64,000 bases of DNA from Deltaproteobacteria bacterium UBA2409 (GCA_002343185.1 DDRT01000003.1:25699-89698), one strand, 5' to 3'; positions 1 through 8,499 are shown, counted from the first letter of the stretch. Translations and numbers: made by a program. Notes: generated by a model from the letters alone, not told the origin.

Positions 1-47
1 CCTGCTTTGCAAGCAGGGGGTCATGAGTTCGATCCTCGTCAGGTCCA
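1..47 (+). tRNA. tRNA-Ala (anticodon TGC), 3' part
   Basis: The window opens inside a tRNA. A 5-bp anticodon stem (CCTGC/GCAGG) encloses the loop TTTGCAA, so the anticodon is TGC (alanine). A TTCGATC T-loop follows on an ATGAG/CTCGT stem, then the 3' acceptor strand CAGGTCC and discriminator A. CCA is not encoded. About 26 nt of the 5' half lie outside the window. yajQ starts 30 bp downstream with no visible Shine-Dalgarno site. Confidence 0.93.
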
Positions 48-77
48 CTTTTTATTTAGCCTTTTATCATCATAACT

Positions 78-563
78 ATGCCATCATTTGATGTTGTTTC
101 TGAAGTAGATATTCAAGAAGTTAGAAATGCTGTCGATCAAGTCAATCGAGAGATCTCTACTAGGTATGACTTCAAAGGAACTAATGTCACAGTTGAACTT
201 GTTGATCAGACTGTAAGCGTTCATGCAGATGATAATATGAGACTTAAATCAGTACAGGATCTCCTAAGAGAAAAATTTGCTAAAAGAAAAGTAAGTCTTA
301 AATCTGTTGAGTTTAAAGAACCAACTAAAGCCGGTGGAGACACTGTTAGACAGGACGTTCTAATTAAACAGGGTCTTAGTGATGAAGATCTTAAAAAAAT
401 TAATAAACTTATCAAAAATCAAAAAATAAAAGTTAATACCCAAATTCAAGGTAACCAGCTACGGGTAATGAGTAAGAAACGTGATGATCTTCAAGGTGTG
501 ATTCAATTCTTAAGATCTGAAGTTAAAGAGCTCGATCTTCAGTTTAATAATTTCCGCGATTAG
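78..563 (+). CDS. yajQ: YajQ family nucleotide-binding protein (UPF0234)
   Basis: A 161-residue protein of the length normal for YajQ, with the family's opening (MPSFDVVSEVDIQEV) and the typical NREISTRYDFKG segment near residue 24. YajQ has two ferredoxin-like domains; in some bacteria it binds nucleotides, including cyclic di-GMP, and acts as a cytoplasmic effector. Which ligand applies here is unknown. The gene follows tRNA-Ala closely. Its last 20 nt overlap, tail to tail, the end of the gene on the opposite strand. Confidence 0.93.
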   Translation: MPSFDVVSEVDIQEVRNAVDQVNREISTRYDFKGTNVTVELVDQTVSVHADDNMRLKSVQDLLREKFAKRKVSLKSVEFKEPTKAGGDTVRQDVLIKQGLSDEDLKKINKLIKNQKIKVNTQIQGNQLRVMSKKRDDLQGVIQFLRSEVKELDLQFNNFRD

Positions 564-1083
564 AATCTTTACTAAAATGTCTAATAACCCATTTGTTTAA
601 ATTTTGGTCTTTAGCAAGTTCTAATAGATCTTGATTGCTGAATTTTATATTATCTCTTTCTTCAAGACCCATAAGCATGTGAAGTGAACAAAATCTATAA
701 AGTAAAGTCTTATCCCCATGCTCTAAACCTTGAAGCAACTCTAGTTCCTTCAGAGTGAACCTTGAAGAAAGATCCAGGCATTTGATAAAACTACTGCTTA
801 CTACAGCACGCACTGCTGGACCATCTATCACTGTATCAGTTGAAAGAGCTAAGTATCCGATCTGTGCAAAATGTTTAGGAAAAGCAAATGCAAATTCTGG
901 ATTAATAATTACAGTAAGCTGTCCATGAACGTTTTCAATCCTAAAAGCATCCTCTCTTGGTTCCCTTAATTCTACTGTTTCACCACCAACTGTAGTTTCA
1001 AATGGAACTCCGTATATTTCTTGTTCTAAAACTGCTTGTGTTGTCATTGCAGTTATATTACTAAACTTTAAAATCCTAACCAA
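544..1083 (-). CDS. hypothetical cytoplasmic protein
   Basis: A 179-residue product with no signal peptide or membrane segment and no family I recognise. The N-terminal third is mostly beta-like and acidic (VGGETVELREPREDAF); the C-terminal half is helical and leucine-rich. A second in-frame ATG at 1047 (MTTQAVLEQEIYGV) may be the true start, since the first 12 residues look unrelated to the rest. It is transcribed divergently from ndk across about 56 bp, and its 3' end overlaps yajQ by 20 nt. Confidence 0.6.
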   Translation of the reverse strand: MVRILKFSNITAMTTQAVLEQEIYGVPFETTVGGETVELREPREDAFRIENVHGQLTVIINPEFAFAFPKHFAQIGYLALSTDTVIDGPAVRAVVSSSFIKCLDLSSRFTLKELELLQGLEHGDKTLLYRFCSLHMLMGLEERDNIKFSNQDLLELAKDQNLNKWVIRHFSKDSNRGNY

Positions 1084-1139
1084 ATTTGTATAAACCGTAA
1101 CTTCCTGATATTATTTGTCAAATAACAAAAAGGAAAAAT

Positions 1140-1550
1140 ATGGAAAGAACAATATCAATCATCAAGCCTGATGCGACGGCAAAAAATGTAATTGGAAAAA
1201 TTTTAACGCGATTTGAAGATGCAGGGCTTAAAATTGTAGCCGGAAAACTTACAAGACTTACTAAAGAACAAGCAGGAGCTTTTTATGAAGTCCATAAAGA
1301 ACGCCCCTTTTATGGAGAACTTTGTGAGTATATGACAAGTGGCCCAGTTTTCATTTCAGTACTTGAAGGAAATGATGCAGTAGCACTAAATAGAAAACTA
1401 ATGGGTGCAACAGACCCAAAACAGGCAGAAAAAGGAACAATCAGAGCAGATTTCGCAGACAGCATCAGTGCAAATGCTGTTCATGGATCTGACAGCAAGG
1501 AAAATGCGGAGAAAGAGATAAAATTCTTTTTCCCTGAATTAGCTCAATAA
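1140..1550 (+). CDS. ndk: nucleoside diphosphate kinase
   Basis: Transfers the gamma-phosphate between nucleoside triphosphates and diphosphates through a phosphohistidine, balancing NTP and dNTP pools. The 136-residue protein has the expected length, the KPD motif at residues 9-11, and the active-site motif NAVHGSDS with catalytic His115. A purine-rich AAGGAAAA Shine-Dalgarno region sits just before ATG 1140. rlmN begins 3 nt after the stop, so the two genes are very probably cotranscribed. Confidence 0.97.
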   Translation: MERTISIIKPDATAKNVIGKILTRFEDAGLKIVAGKLTRLTKEQAGAFYEVHKERPFYGELCEYMTSGPVFISVLEGNDAVALNRKLMGATDPKQAEKGTIRADFADSISANAVHGSDSKENAEKEIKFFFPELAQ

Positions 1551-1553
1551 TTA

Positions 1554-2648
1554 ATGGAAGATTTCTTTAATTTCTCACTACCAGAGCTTGAAGCGCTCTT
1601 TAAGGAGCGCTTTTCTATTGCTCCATTCCACGCACGACAAGTTTTTCAGTGGGTGTATAGAAAGAAGGTCAGAGATTTTGAATTAATGACAGATCTTCCA
1701 TCAAAACTAAGACCGCTTTTAAAAGAGAACTTTTTTTTTAGCACCGCTGAACAAAAAGCACGCCAAATTAGCTCCGACGGGACAAGAAAATATCTTTTTG
1801 GTTTAGGCGAAAATTCTGTTGAGTCAGTAATGATTAAACAGCCAACCAGAATGACTCTTTGCGTATCTTCACAGGTAGGCTGTGGAATGGCATGTGCATT
1901 TTGTAGAACAGGCACAATGGGGTTTATAAAAAATCTAACAACAAGCCAGATCCTCCAACAAGTTGAAGGTGTAATTAACGATGCCGTAAATTTTGGAGAT
2001 ATGTTCCAAAATATTGTGTTTATGGGAATGGGAGAACCACTCCATAATTTTGATAACGTTTCTAGAGCGATAAGGATTCTCACTCATCAGTTAGGATTTG
2101 AAATTGGCCCAAGAAGAATAACTGTTTCTACTGTTGGATTGGTTCCTGCAATAAAACGTTTTGGTGAAGAAAAGGTACCAGCAAATCTTGCTGTTTCGCT
2201 AAATGCTACAACTGATGAAGTAAGAAGCCAGATAATGCCTATCAATAAAAAATATCCTCTTAGCACTTTAATAGGAGCCTTGAAGGATTTTCCAACCACT
2301 AAACATAAAAAAATTACTATCGAGTACGTAATGCTAAGCGGCTTAAACGATACCGAGGCAGATTTAAGAAGACTTCCAAAACTTCTACATGGAGTTGCAG
2401 CTAAGATAAATCTGATTCCTTATAATGATAATGCAGGGCTTGGTTTTAAAACCCCTGACAGAGACTGGGTCCATAATTGGCAGCAAACTCTTGCTGGACG
2501 AGGGCTTGAAGCAACAATTCGTTGGTCAAAGGGTCAAGACATTAAAGCCGCGTGCGGGCAACTTGTAACAGATGATAAAAAGCTTTCGAAGAAATCTCTT
2601 GGATATATTGCACCTGAGAATTCTGTAGAGGGAAGTCTTGTTGTTTGA
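1554..2648 (+). CDS. rlmN: 23S rRNA (adenine2503-C2)/tRNA methyltransferase RlmN
   Basis: A radical-SAM enzyme that methylates C2 of A2503 in 23S rRNA, and A37 of some tRNAs. The CX3CX2C cluster motif is at Cys110, Cys114 and Cys117 (CGMACAFC). The C-terminal DIKAACGQL supplies the second catalytic cysteine, Cys334. Other family motifs, such as NIVFMGMGEPLHN, are intact. At 364 residues the length is normal. It starts 3 nt after ndk and ends at a convergent junction with the DUF1295 gene. Confidence 0.97.
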   Translation: MEDFFNFSLPELEALFKERFSIAPFHARQVFQWVYRKKVRDFELMTDLPSKLRPLLKENFFFSTAEQKARQISSDGTRKYLFGLGENSVESVMIKQPTRMTLCVSSQVGCGMACAFCRTGTMGFIKNLTTSQILQQVEGVINDAVNFGDMFQNIVFMGMGEPLHNFDNVSRAIRILTHQLGFEIGPRRITVSTVGLVPAIKRFGEEKVPANLAVSLNATTDEVRSQIMPINKKYPLSTLIGALKDFPTTKHKKITIEYVMLSGLNDTEADLRRLPKLLHGVAAKINLIPYNDNAGLGFKTPDRDWVHNWQQTLAGRGLEATIRWSKGQDIKAACGQLVTDDKKLSKKSLGYIAPENSVEGSLVV

Positions 2649-2673
2649 CAACTAAAATCCTATCGGCAAGTAG

Positions 2674-2720
2674 AACTGGCCAAGCCTGTATTACGACTGG
2701 GCAGGCCTTCCTCCCAAGTT
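2674..2720. repeat. degenerate copy of palindromic repeat family A
   Basis: Read on the minus strand, this spacer resembles the family A element: AACTTGGGAGGAAGGCCTG at one end and GGCTTGGCCAGTT at the other, compared with AACTTGGGGGTCAGGCC in the clear copies. It fills the gap between the convergent 3' ends of rlmN and the DUF1295 gene. The match is imperfect, so this is the least certain member. Confidence 0.45.
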
Positions 2721-2722
2721 CG

Positions 2723-3463
2723 TTATCTAGGAAACCAAGGAAAAAAGGCATTTGTTTCATTCATATATTGTCTAAACTCTTCACCTTTCTTTTTTAATGC
2801 ACGTTCTTCTATTGGAGGAATTCCTGTAACTTTCAATATTAAATAAAGCATCAAGATTGGAGCATGTATAGTTAGCCAGAAGTATTCACTTCCAAAGGTC
2901 ATTATCGGATATGAAAGCCAGTGAAGCCACTCGAAGAAATAATTTGGGTGTCTTGAGTATCTCCAAAGCCCTTCCTTGCAAACTCTACCTGCCTTTCGTT
3001 TCTTGAAGCTCTCAAGCTGTTTATCAGCAACTAATTCTCCAAGAATTGAGAGTGCCCAGAGTGCTCCCCCGATCCAAAATAGAAAATCTAAAGGCCTTGG
3101 ATCGATTGAAACTGCATAATATGGCAAAGTAAAAAGAAAAATTAAAACACCTTGAGCCTGAAAAAAAATAAAGAATGCTTTTCCTCCCCAAGTTTCCCGA
3201 AGTTCAAGATATCTTGTGTCCTCATGCGAGGATAAAAAGCGACTCTTATATAGATGAAGCGATAGTCTTAATCCCCAAAAACCTCCAAATAGAGCAGCTG
3301 CTAAAGATCTTTCTGTATTTATAACTAAGCCAATCCCGATTGCGAGTACCGCAATTCCAAAGGACCAGCCAAGATCCACTATGTCAGCTTCATTACGAAG
3401 TCTTTCAACTCCAAATAAGAAGAGCATCCAAATTAGGGGAAGTAGTGCTAACCAGTAGATCAT
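2723..3463 (-). CDS. DUF1295 family membrane protein (steroid 5-alpha-reductase/ICMT-like fold)
   Basis: A 246-residue polytopic inner-membrane protein with at least six hydrophobic stretches. The signature SRHPNYFFEW (residues 170-179) and the tail TGIPPIEERALKKKGEEF (from about 213) are typical of DUF1295, a family related to steroid 5-alpha-reductases and isoprenylcysteine methyltransferases. Such proteins are thought to act on lipidic substrates, but the substrate here is unknown. It is convergent with rlmN and divergent from the penicillin-acylase gene (38 bp between starts). Confidence 0.85.
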   Translation of the reverse strand: MIYWLALLPLIWMLFLFGVERLRNEADIVDLGWSFGIAVLAIGIGLVINTERSLAAALFGGFWGLRLSLHLYKSRFLSSHEDTRYLELRETWGGKAFFIFFQAQGVLIFLFTLPYYAVSIDPRPLDFLFWIGGALWALSILGELVADKQLESFKKRKAGRVCKEGLWRYSRHPNYFFEWLHWLSYPIMTFGSEYFWLTIHAPILMLYLILKVTGIPPIEERALKKKGEEFRQYMNETNAFFPWFPR

Positions 3464-3501
3464 ATGCTATCGGTATCAGATGCTATGAAAGATAGGAATA
3501 C

Positions 3502-5613
3502 ATGAGAATAATATTTGCGTTTGTTATTTTAACTGGTTGTTCCTTAAATCCACCAAAACCAGGAACATTTTCATTAGAAGAAAGACTAGAGGCTTTCCCA
3601 AAAGATCCAAGCTTTTTAGATTCAGTGACTATTTATTGGGACAAACATGCAATCCCATATATTGAAGCAAAAAATGAGCTAGATGTGCCATATGCAATGG
3701 GCTTAATTCATGCCCATCTTAGACTTTCGCAGCTTGAAATTTTTAGGCGGGTAATCTTCGGAGAGTTTGCTGAGACAGCAAGTTACCCAGGATTTAAAAT
3801 TGATGAGGGGATTAGAACGCTTAATCCAACAAGGGCAATTGATGAGATTGAAAAATCCTTACCTAAAGAAACCAAAGATTGGATTACAAGATATGTTCAA
3901 GGAATTAATCACTATAAAGATAACTTGAAAGTCCCATCAAGTGATCTAGTTCTTATGAATCTTGAACACACTAGACGATGGGAGGTAAGAGATATAATTG
4001 CTTTAACTAGACTAGTTTCTGCAGATGTAAATTGGTTCTCGTTTATCACCTATCTTAAAAATCGCGAAGATCCAAAGTTTAAAGATGCCTGGAATAGAGT
4101 CCTAAAATGGGGAGAAGGTGCAATTCCATCTTTTCAAAGTCCGATTGAAGAGTTCTCTAAAGCAGGTAGTAACTCAGTCGTAATAAGAGGTGGACTGATT
4201 GCCAATGATCCTCATGTCGGATTTGCCCTACCAAACCTATGGATGGTGTTAGGGTTTAAGAGTCCAAAAAATACAGCTTTAGGTTTTATGATCCCAGGGC
4301 TTCCAGTAATTCTTCTTGGAAGAAATCAAAAAATCGCGTGGGGTGGCACTAATATGATCGGGATTAGTACAACTTTATACGATGTAAAGGGCTACGAGAC
4401 AAAAGAAAGGGAAGAGAGTTTCAAGATTAGATTCTGGTTCGATAGAACAAAAAAAATAAGAGAAACCGAATATGGTCCGATTATTTCAGACATTTTTGGT
4501 GGGGATCCGGTATCGGTAAAATGGAGAGGCCACGAAGTGAGCGATGAGATCTCAAGTTTCTTAAAGGTAAACAGAGCTAGGAATTTCACTGAATTTAAAG
4601 ATGCCTTTAGTTCTTATGCAGTATCGGGACAAAATTTTCTCTATACAGATATTGAGGGAAATATTGGACAGGTAGTTGCTATCGAAACCAGTAAAGAGAT
4701 GGCAGAAGCTGCAAAATATCCTATCGTTGATCCAAAAGAATTTTCTTGGGGGAAAAGGTTTAGTGCTACTTCTCTTCCAAGTGCTTATAATCCAAAAGAA
4801 GGATATTTAGTTTCAGCCAACAATACACCAGTTAAGCTTTCACCCTCCTTAACTATCTCAACTAACTCGAATGATCGAGTTACCCAGTTTCAAAAACTTT
4901 TAAGTGGTGAAAAGACAGTAGAAAGCCTCTCGAAATATCAGCTGGATTCTTTCGCTGAAAGCTACAAAAAGCTAGCTGATAGATTCTTAGAGCTTCTTTC
5001 CGAGGAACACTTTAATCTTAAGTATGAGCTTAAAAATTGGGATGGTAGATATGAAACAGAAAGTACCTCTGCCCTTAATATTCTTGCCTTTCATGTTGCA
5101 AAAGATCACTTAACTGCTAAGTACGGAGATAATGGTGGAGAGTTTCTTTTAAGATCAAGAGCATTGGCTTCAATATTGTATGAAGACTCGTTTGAGCCTG
5201 GATTTAAAGAAATTGTCAATAAAGTTGCAAAAAATGCTTTAGCTGACTTTCAAGCTAATCCAACCTGGGGAGATCTGCATAAACTCCGAGTTCAGCATTG
5301 GATAGGAAATGTTCCTGTTATAGGCTCTGGATATATATTTGATGAGTTTCCAGTTTCAGGATCAGATTCAACTATATTTAAAACCTCTGCCACTTTAACC
5401 AATGAAGTTCATAGCTCAAGATTTGGAGCAAATTCACGACACATATCTGACCTAAAAGACCCCGACCAAAACTTCTTTGTGCTTATGGGAGGTCAGGATG
5501 GATTTATTGGTAGTGCTCAATACTTAGATCAAGTCCCAATATGGAAAAAAGGAGAATTAATTAATGTATCCCTCAATCCTCCTAAAGAACCTCAGGCAAC
5601 GTTAAGATATTGA
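3502..5613 (+). CDS. penicillin acylase family lipoprotein (Ntn hydrolase)
   Basis: The N-terminus MRIIFAFVILTGC is a lipoprotein signal with the modified cysteine at residue 13, so the protein should be anchored facing the periplasm. The family is made as a precursor that self-cleaves before a nucleophilic serine. Here that residue is Ser223 in AGSNSVVI, followed by LIANDPHVG as expected. At 703 residues the length fits an alpha-spacer-beta precursor. Members hydrolyse amide bonds of beta-lactams or acyl-homoserine lactones; the real substrate cannot be read from sequence. The 3' end overlaps the next, opposite-strand gene by 22 nt. Confidence 0.88.
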   Translation: MRIIFAFVILTGCSLNPPKPGTFSLEERLEAFPKDPSFLDSVTIYWDKHAIPYIEAKNELDVPYAMGLIHAHLRLSQLEIFRRVIFGEFAETASYPGFKIDEGIRTLNPTRAIDEIEKSLPKETKDWITRYVQGINHYKDNLKVPSSDLVLMNLEHTRRWEVRDIIALTRLVSADVNWFSFITYLKNREDPKFKDAWNRVLKWGEGAIPSFQSPIEEFSKAGSNSVVIRGGLIANDPHVGFALPNLWMVLGFKSPKNTALGFMIPGLPVILLGRNQKIAWGGTNMIGISTTLYDVKGYETKEREESFKIRFWFDRTKKIRETEYGPIISDIFGGDPVSVKWRGHEVSDEISSFLKVNRARNFTEFKDAFSSYAVSGQNFLYTDIEGNIGQVVAIETSKEMAEAAKYPIVDPKEFSWGKRFSATSLPSAYNPKEGYLVSANNTPVKLSPSLTISTNSNDRVTQFQKLLSGEKTVESLSKYQLDSFAESYKKLADRFLELLSEEHFNLKYELKNWDGRYETESTSALNILAFHVAKDHLTAKYGDNGGEFLLRSRALASILYEDSFEPGFKEIVNKVAKNALADFQANPTWGDLHKLRVQHWIGNVPVIGSGYIFDEFPVSGSDSTIFKTSATLTNEVHSSRFGANSRHISDLKDPDQNFFVLMGGQDGFIGSAQYLDQVPIWKKGELINVSLNPPKEPQATLRY

Positions 5614-6122
5614 GGCTGGGTGTCTTCAAGATTTAAAAGTTGATCGAGCTCTTTTAGGTGAACAAGTGAACTCATTTCATGACCATTATGATAAATTTTT
5701 ATAGAATCAGATGGCATAAAGAATGGATTTATCGAAATTGCTGTTGGCCCTGATCTTTTTCTTCCAGGATTAGTTCGGTTAAAAAGTCTTTTTGAAATGG
5801 ACTTACCTTGGGAATCTATCCCAAACATATCAGAGAGCCACATTGGTTGCTTATCGATAGCATAATCAAGAGCAGCAGCAAGACTTAGTGCGCCTCCTTC
5901 AATCATCGCCTGAAGATCGCACCCTGCATGTGAAAAAAGTTTAGATCTCACCCCTAATACAGCGATAGCCTTTACTGCCTTAGTCCATTGGAATGAACCA
6001 AAGTCCGCGTAGGCTCCACTCGATTTTCCTCTAATAGTTCTTAGTTCTCTGCCAATCAGGGGGTGAGTGAATTTAGTCTTAACCAGCTCTAATCCTATAA
6101 ACTCCAAAGTTAATTCTTTCAT
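5592..6122 (-). CDS. hypothetical protein
   Basis: A 176-residue soluble protein that I do not recognise. It has a basic, proline-containing middle (NRTNPGRKRSGP near residue 115) and an acidic, leucine-rich C-terminus. No signal peptide or membrane span is visible. It lies tail to tail with the penicillin-acylase gene (22-nt overlap), and its start faces the Lrp/AsnC regulator about 150 bp away, so it is one possible regulatory target. Confidence 0.55.
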   Translation of the reverse strand: MKELTLEFIGLELVKTKFTHPLIGRELRTIRGKSSGAYADFGSFQWTKAVKAIAVLGVRSKLFSHAGCDLQAMIEGGALSLAAALDYAIDKQPMWLSDMFGIDSQGKSISKRLFNRTNPGRKRSGPTAISINPFFMPSDSIKIYHNGHEMSSLVHLKELDQLLNLEDTQPQYLNVA

Positions 6123-6194
6123 CTAACCCCCAAATTTTAAATTCGCTAATTAAAGCGACCTAAGTTTGACTGAATCATATATAAATAAGCAAAT

Positions 6195-6213
6195 TTTTAG
6201 CAATATGCTAAAA
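6195..6213. promoter_or_regulatory. perfect 8-bp inverted repeat, candidate Lrp/AsnC operator
   Basis: TTTTAGCA and TGCTAAAA are exact reverse complements separated by ATA. The palindrome lies 56 bp before the regulator gene, in the spacer it shares with the divergent 176-residue gene. A TATAAA element about 30 bp downstream could serve as -10. Feast/famine regulators often bind such dyads upstream of their own genes. Assigning it as an operator is inference. Confidence 0.5.
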
Positions 6214-6269
6214 TGACCATTCTAAATACTGGAAATCTTTGCTATAAATGACATACTTAGAGTTTTACG

Positions 6270-6713
6270 ATGGATGAACTAGATAAGCATATTCTTCAGG
6301 CTCTTGCAGAAGATGGAAGAGTTTCTTTCACTGAGCTTTCAGAAAAGCTCCACGTTTCTCATGGGACGATACATGTAAGAGTAAATAAGCTTAAAGAATC
6401 TGGCGCACTTCTTGGAACTACTGCCCGAGTTGACCCAAAAAAGATCGGATTCCAGGTTTCTTGCTTTATGGGAATAAACCTTAAACATAGCGGTGATTAT
6501 CCAAAAGTAATGCAAAGACTTAAAAAGTTAAGACCAGTGAATGATATTTTTTTTACAACAGGTCCATATAGTCTTTTAATAAAAATTGCTGTTCATGATG
6601 TTGAAGAGTTGAAAGATTTTATGATCAACGAGCTTCAAGGAATGAACGAAATTCAATCGACTGAAACTTTGGTGATATTGGATCACCCACACTCAAAGCC
6701 GCTTTATCCTTAG
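6270..6713 (+). CDS. Lrp/AsnC family transcriptional regulator
   Basis: A 147-residue protein with the family's two parts. An N-terminal winged helix-turn-helix opens with MDELDKHILQALAEDGRVSF and has LSEKLHVSHGTIHVRV as the recognition region. The C-terminal half is the RAM ligand-binding and oligomerisation domain, with the conserved TGPYSLLIKI turn. Lrp/AsnC proteins sense amino acids and control transport or metabolism; the ligand is not predictable. The 3' end overlaps the pseudouridine synthase gene by 21 nt, tail to tail. Confidence 0.93.
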   Translation: MDELDKHILQALAEDGRVSFTELSEKLHVSHGTIHVRVNKLKESGALLGTTARVDPKKIGFQVSCFMGINLKHSGDYPKVMQRLKKLRPVNDIFFTTGPYSLLIKIAVHDVEELKDFMINELQGMNEIQSTETLVILDHPHSKPLYP

Positions 6714-7295
6714 CCATTTTTTGTAGACGACACTACTTTCTTTATTAGATACAGAAACAAGTTTGCCGGTTTTAGGATGGGTGAACTCAAGTTTAATAGC
6801 TGATAGAAATATCTTTTCGTCATCGCCAAGTATAGGACAACCAAGCCTTGAGAGATGGGTTCTAATCTGATGGTATCTGCCAGTAACTGGTTCACATTCA
6901 ACAAGTGTTAAGTCTTTTGACCAATCAATTGGGCTAATTCTTGTTTCAGCTGATTTAGTTTCTTTTTTGTGTCTAATAGGAGTGCGCTCTATTATTTTTT
7001 TCTCAATCTTTCCTTTGCAAATTGCTAAGTAGAGCTTTTTAAGGGCTCTTCTTTTAAAAAGCATCTGAAATCTGCTAGCAATCTCTTTAGTTCTAGCAAA
7101 TAAAATAAGCCCTTCAGTAACTCTATCAAGTCTATGGACAGGGAATATTTCAAAACCAAACTCTTCCTTTGCCCAAGGTGTTAAGCTTTGTATCTCTGAA
7201 CTTTCAGGATAAACAGTCCAGCCGGAAGGTTTTGAGAGAACTAAAAAGTCTTTATCTTTAAGGATTAGTCTTGGTTTTATCAAATTAGTTACCAA
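6693..7295 (-). CDS. RluA-family pseudouridine synthase, short form without S4 domain
   Basis: Isomerises uridine to pseudouridine in rRNA or tRNA. The catalytic motif HRLD (residues 54-57, nucleophile Asp57) lies in FPVHRLDRVTEGLILFART, and the second family motif GRYHQIRTHL is at about 139-148. At 200 residues the protein is only the catalytic core with no N-terminal S4 RNA-binding domain, resembling TruC/RluA-type enzymes. The modified site cannot be deduced. Confidence 0.9.
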   Translation of the reverse strand: MVTNLIKPRLILKDKDFLVLSKPSGWTVYPESSEIQSLTPWAKEEFGFEIFPVHRLDRVTEGLILFARTKEIASRFQMLFKRRALKKLYLAICKGKIEKKIIERTPIRHKKETKSAETRISPIDWSKDLTLVECEPVTGRYHQIRTHLSRLGCPILGDDEKIFLSAIKLEFTHPKTGKLVSVSNKESSVVYKKWLRIKRL

Positions 7296-7300
7296 ATTTT

Positions 7301-7377
7301 AACTTGGGGGTCAGGCCGGAAGGCCTGACCAGACTCAATTCTTGCCTGGTCAGGCCTTCCGGCCTGACCCTCAAGTT
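7301..7377. repeat. palindromic repeat family A, hairpin copy
   Basis: Two 32-nt arms (7301-7332 and 7346-7377) are reverse complements with a single mismatch, separated by 13 nt. The ends read AACTTGGGGGTCAGGCC and GGCCTGACCCTCAAGTT. The same terminal motif recurs around 18.4, 30.6, 36.3 and 39.6 kb. It lies 15 bp beyond the stop of the lipoprotein gene (minus strand) and just before the pseudouridine synthase start. It could fold as a strong RNA hairpin. Confidence 0.9.
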
Positions 7378-7392
7378 ACCTGACCCTGATAA

Positions 7393-7860
7393 TCACCCAA
7401 ACCTATTACATACCCAACCACGTTGGCCTTCTGGAACTGTGAAAGTGACCTCTTGATTAGGATCTCTGCAGACTACTTTTACTTGAGCTGCATCGCTACA
7501 CTTAAAGTTAGCTCTCCAGGTTTGTCTGTTGCCATTTGTAAAACAGCTGAATGGTATGTCAGAGAAAGCAGTTTTTGCACAATTTAGCTGCCCTACTCCT
7601 CCAGACTTTAGAGGAACTTCGCAAGAGTCGAACTCTCTTCGAAACTTACTTGATAGAAGTATCACCAGATTTCCAGCTGATGATGCTGTCGGATCCCCAC
7701 TTGGCTTCCAAAGATTTCCATCAACTCCGAAAGTCTCAGTTGATTTTGCTATTGGATTATCAGTATCAGGATCATCGATAATGTTGCCTTCATCATCAGT
7801 GGTAGCTGAGTTACATGCTGCAATAAAAAGGGCTAGTAGTAATATAGTAAGTTTCTTCAT
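7393..7860 (-). CDS. small secreted lipoprotein, unknown function
   Basis: The start chosen gives MKKLTILLLALFIAAC, a clean lipoprotein signal with the lipid-modified cysteine at residue 16. The longer frame up to 7896 adds a non-signal-like extension. The mature part begins with a short acidic linker, then about 110 residues with several cysteines (DSCEVPL, LNCAKTAF, FSCFTNG, VVCRDPN, WVCNRFG) that could form disulfides in the periplasm. A TTGCCT-N18-TACATT promoter ends 6 bp before this ATG, so the mRNA is probably leaderless. No family was recognised. Confidence 0.7.
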   Translation of the reverse strand: MKKLTILLLALFIAACNSATTDDEGNIIDDPDTDNPIAKSTETFGVDGNLWKPSGDPTASSAGNLVILLSSKFRREFDSCEVPLKSGGVGQLNCAKTAFSDIPFSCFTNGNRQTWRANFKCSDAAQVKVVCRDPNQEVTFTVPEGQRGWVCNRFG

Positions 7861-7866
7861 GGCCGT

Positions 7867-7896
7867 AATGTAGCTAGATTTTGAGATATAAGGCAA
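7867..7896 (-). promoter_or_regulatory. predicted promoter of the 7393-7860 lipoprotein gene
   Basis: On the minus strand, TTGCCT (7891-7896) and TACATT (7867-7872) are separated by 18 bp. The -10 element ends only 6 bp from the ATG, so transcription would start at or next to the start codon. Confidence 0.4.
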
Positions 7897-8002
7897 GAAC
7901 CAATCATATCAGCATCTTACCCCCTTCTTGATTTGATAAGCTTTTAGGTTTACCATTATGACTCCCGTTTTATCCTGGTCATTGAGAGTTTCGATTTGAC
8001 TG

Positions 8003-8020
8003 CATAAGCGAAAGCTTGTG
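8003..8020 (+). promoter_or_regulatory. 7-bp hairpin with GAAA tetraloop in the rimP leader
   Basis: CATAAGC and GCTTGTG pair over 7 bp (one T-G pair) and enclose a GAAA loop, a stable GNRA tetraloop. The stem ends 7 nt before the likely GGAG ribosome-binding site of rimP. It may influence translation initiation of the rimP-nusA operon. It matches no riboswitch I know. Confidence 0.4.
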
Positions 8021-8037
8021 AGGGTATGGAGTGGATT

Positions 8038-8472
8038 ATGAAAGGCCTTTTGGAGTTTTTAGAAGATAAGTGCTCAAAGTTAGGCTTGAGCCTGTTTGAT
8101 ATCGAGGATGCTGGAAGTGTCCTTCGTGTTTTTATCAACAAACCAACCGGTCAGGTCACTATAGATGACTGCGCTGCCTTAAGTAATCAGATCACTAATG
8201 ACCCAAAAGTTGACGAGATCCTCCCAGGGGATAAACTTTTAGAGGTTTCAAGTCCTGGGATAAATAGAAAACTCTCAAGAATTGATCACTTCAAAGGAGC
8301 AGTTAACGAACGGGTTAGAATTAAGTATGCAAGTCCTGCTGTAGCTGTCGTACGAGGCACGGTAACAGGGGTTGATGATGATACAGTGATCCTTAGTGAG
8401 GAAGAAAAGGGAGAGACCCTTAAAATTCCTTTAAGTGGGATCAAGGAAGCGCGGATAGATTTTAAATTTTGA
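8038..8472 (+). CDS. rimP: ribosome maturation factor RimP
   Basis: Cytoplasmic assembly factor for the 30S subunit. The protein shows the RimP layout: an N-terminal alpha/beta domain (LRVFINKPTGQVTIDDCAAL), the VSSPGINRKLS loop, and an SH3-like C-terminal domain. ATG 8038 is preferred because GGAG lies 6 nt upstream. An in-frame ATG at 8026 would add four residues but has no suitably spaced Shine-Dalgarno. It is the first gene of the conserved rimP-nusA-ylxR-infB-rbfA-nrnA-truB order. Confidence 0.93.
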   Translation: MKGLLEFLEDKCSKLGLSLFDIEDAGSVLRVFINKPTGQVTIDDCAALSNQITNDPKVDEILPGDKLLEVSSPGINRKLSRIDHFKGAVNERVRIKYASPAVAVVRGTVTGVDDDTVILSEEEKGETLKIPLSGIKEARIDFKF

Positions 8473-8499
8473 AGTAATTGAATTAAGTGGAATTGAATT

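Noticed and set aside
7529..7873. Two plus-strand frames opposite the lipoprotein gene
   Set aside because: The minus-strand gene has a clear lipobox and predicted promoter; the plus frames have neither and are shadows.
8003..8020. Possible c-di-GMP or other known riboswitch before rimP
   Set aside because: Only a single stem with a GAAA loop is visible. The conserved core of known riboswitches is missing, so it is listed only as a hairpin.
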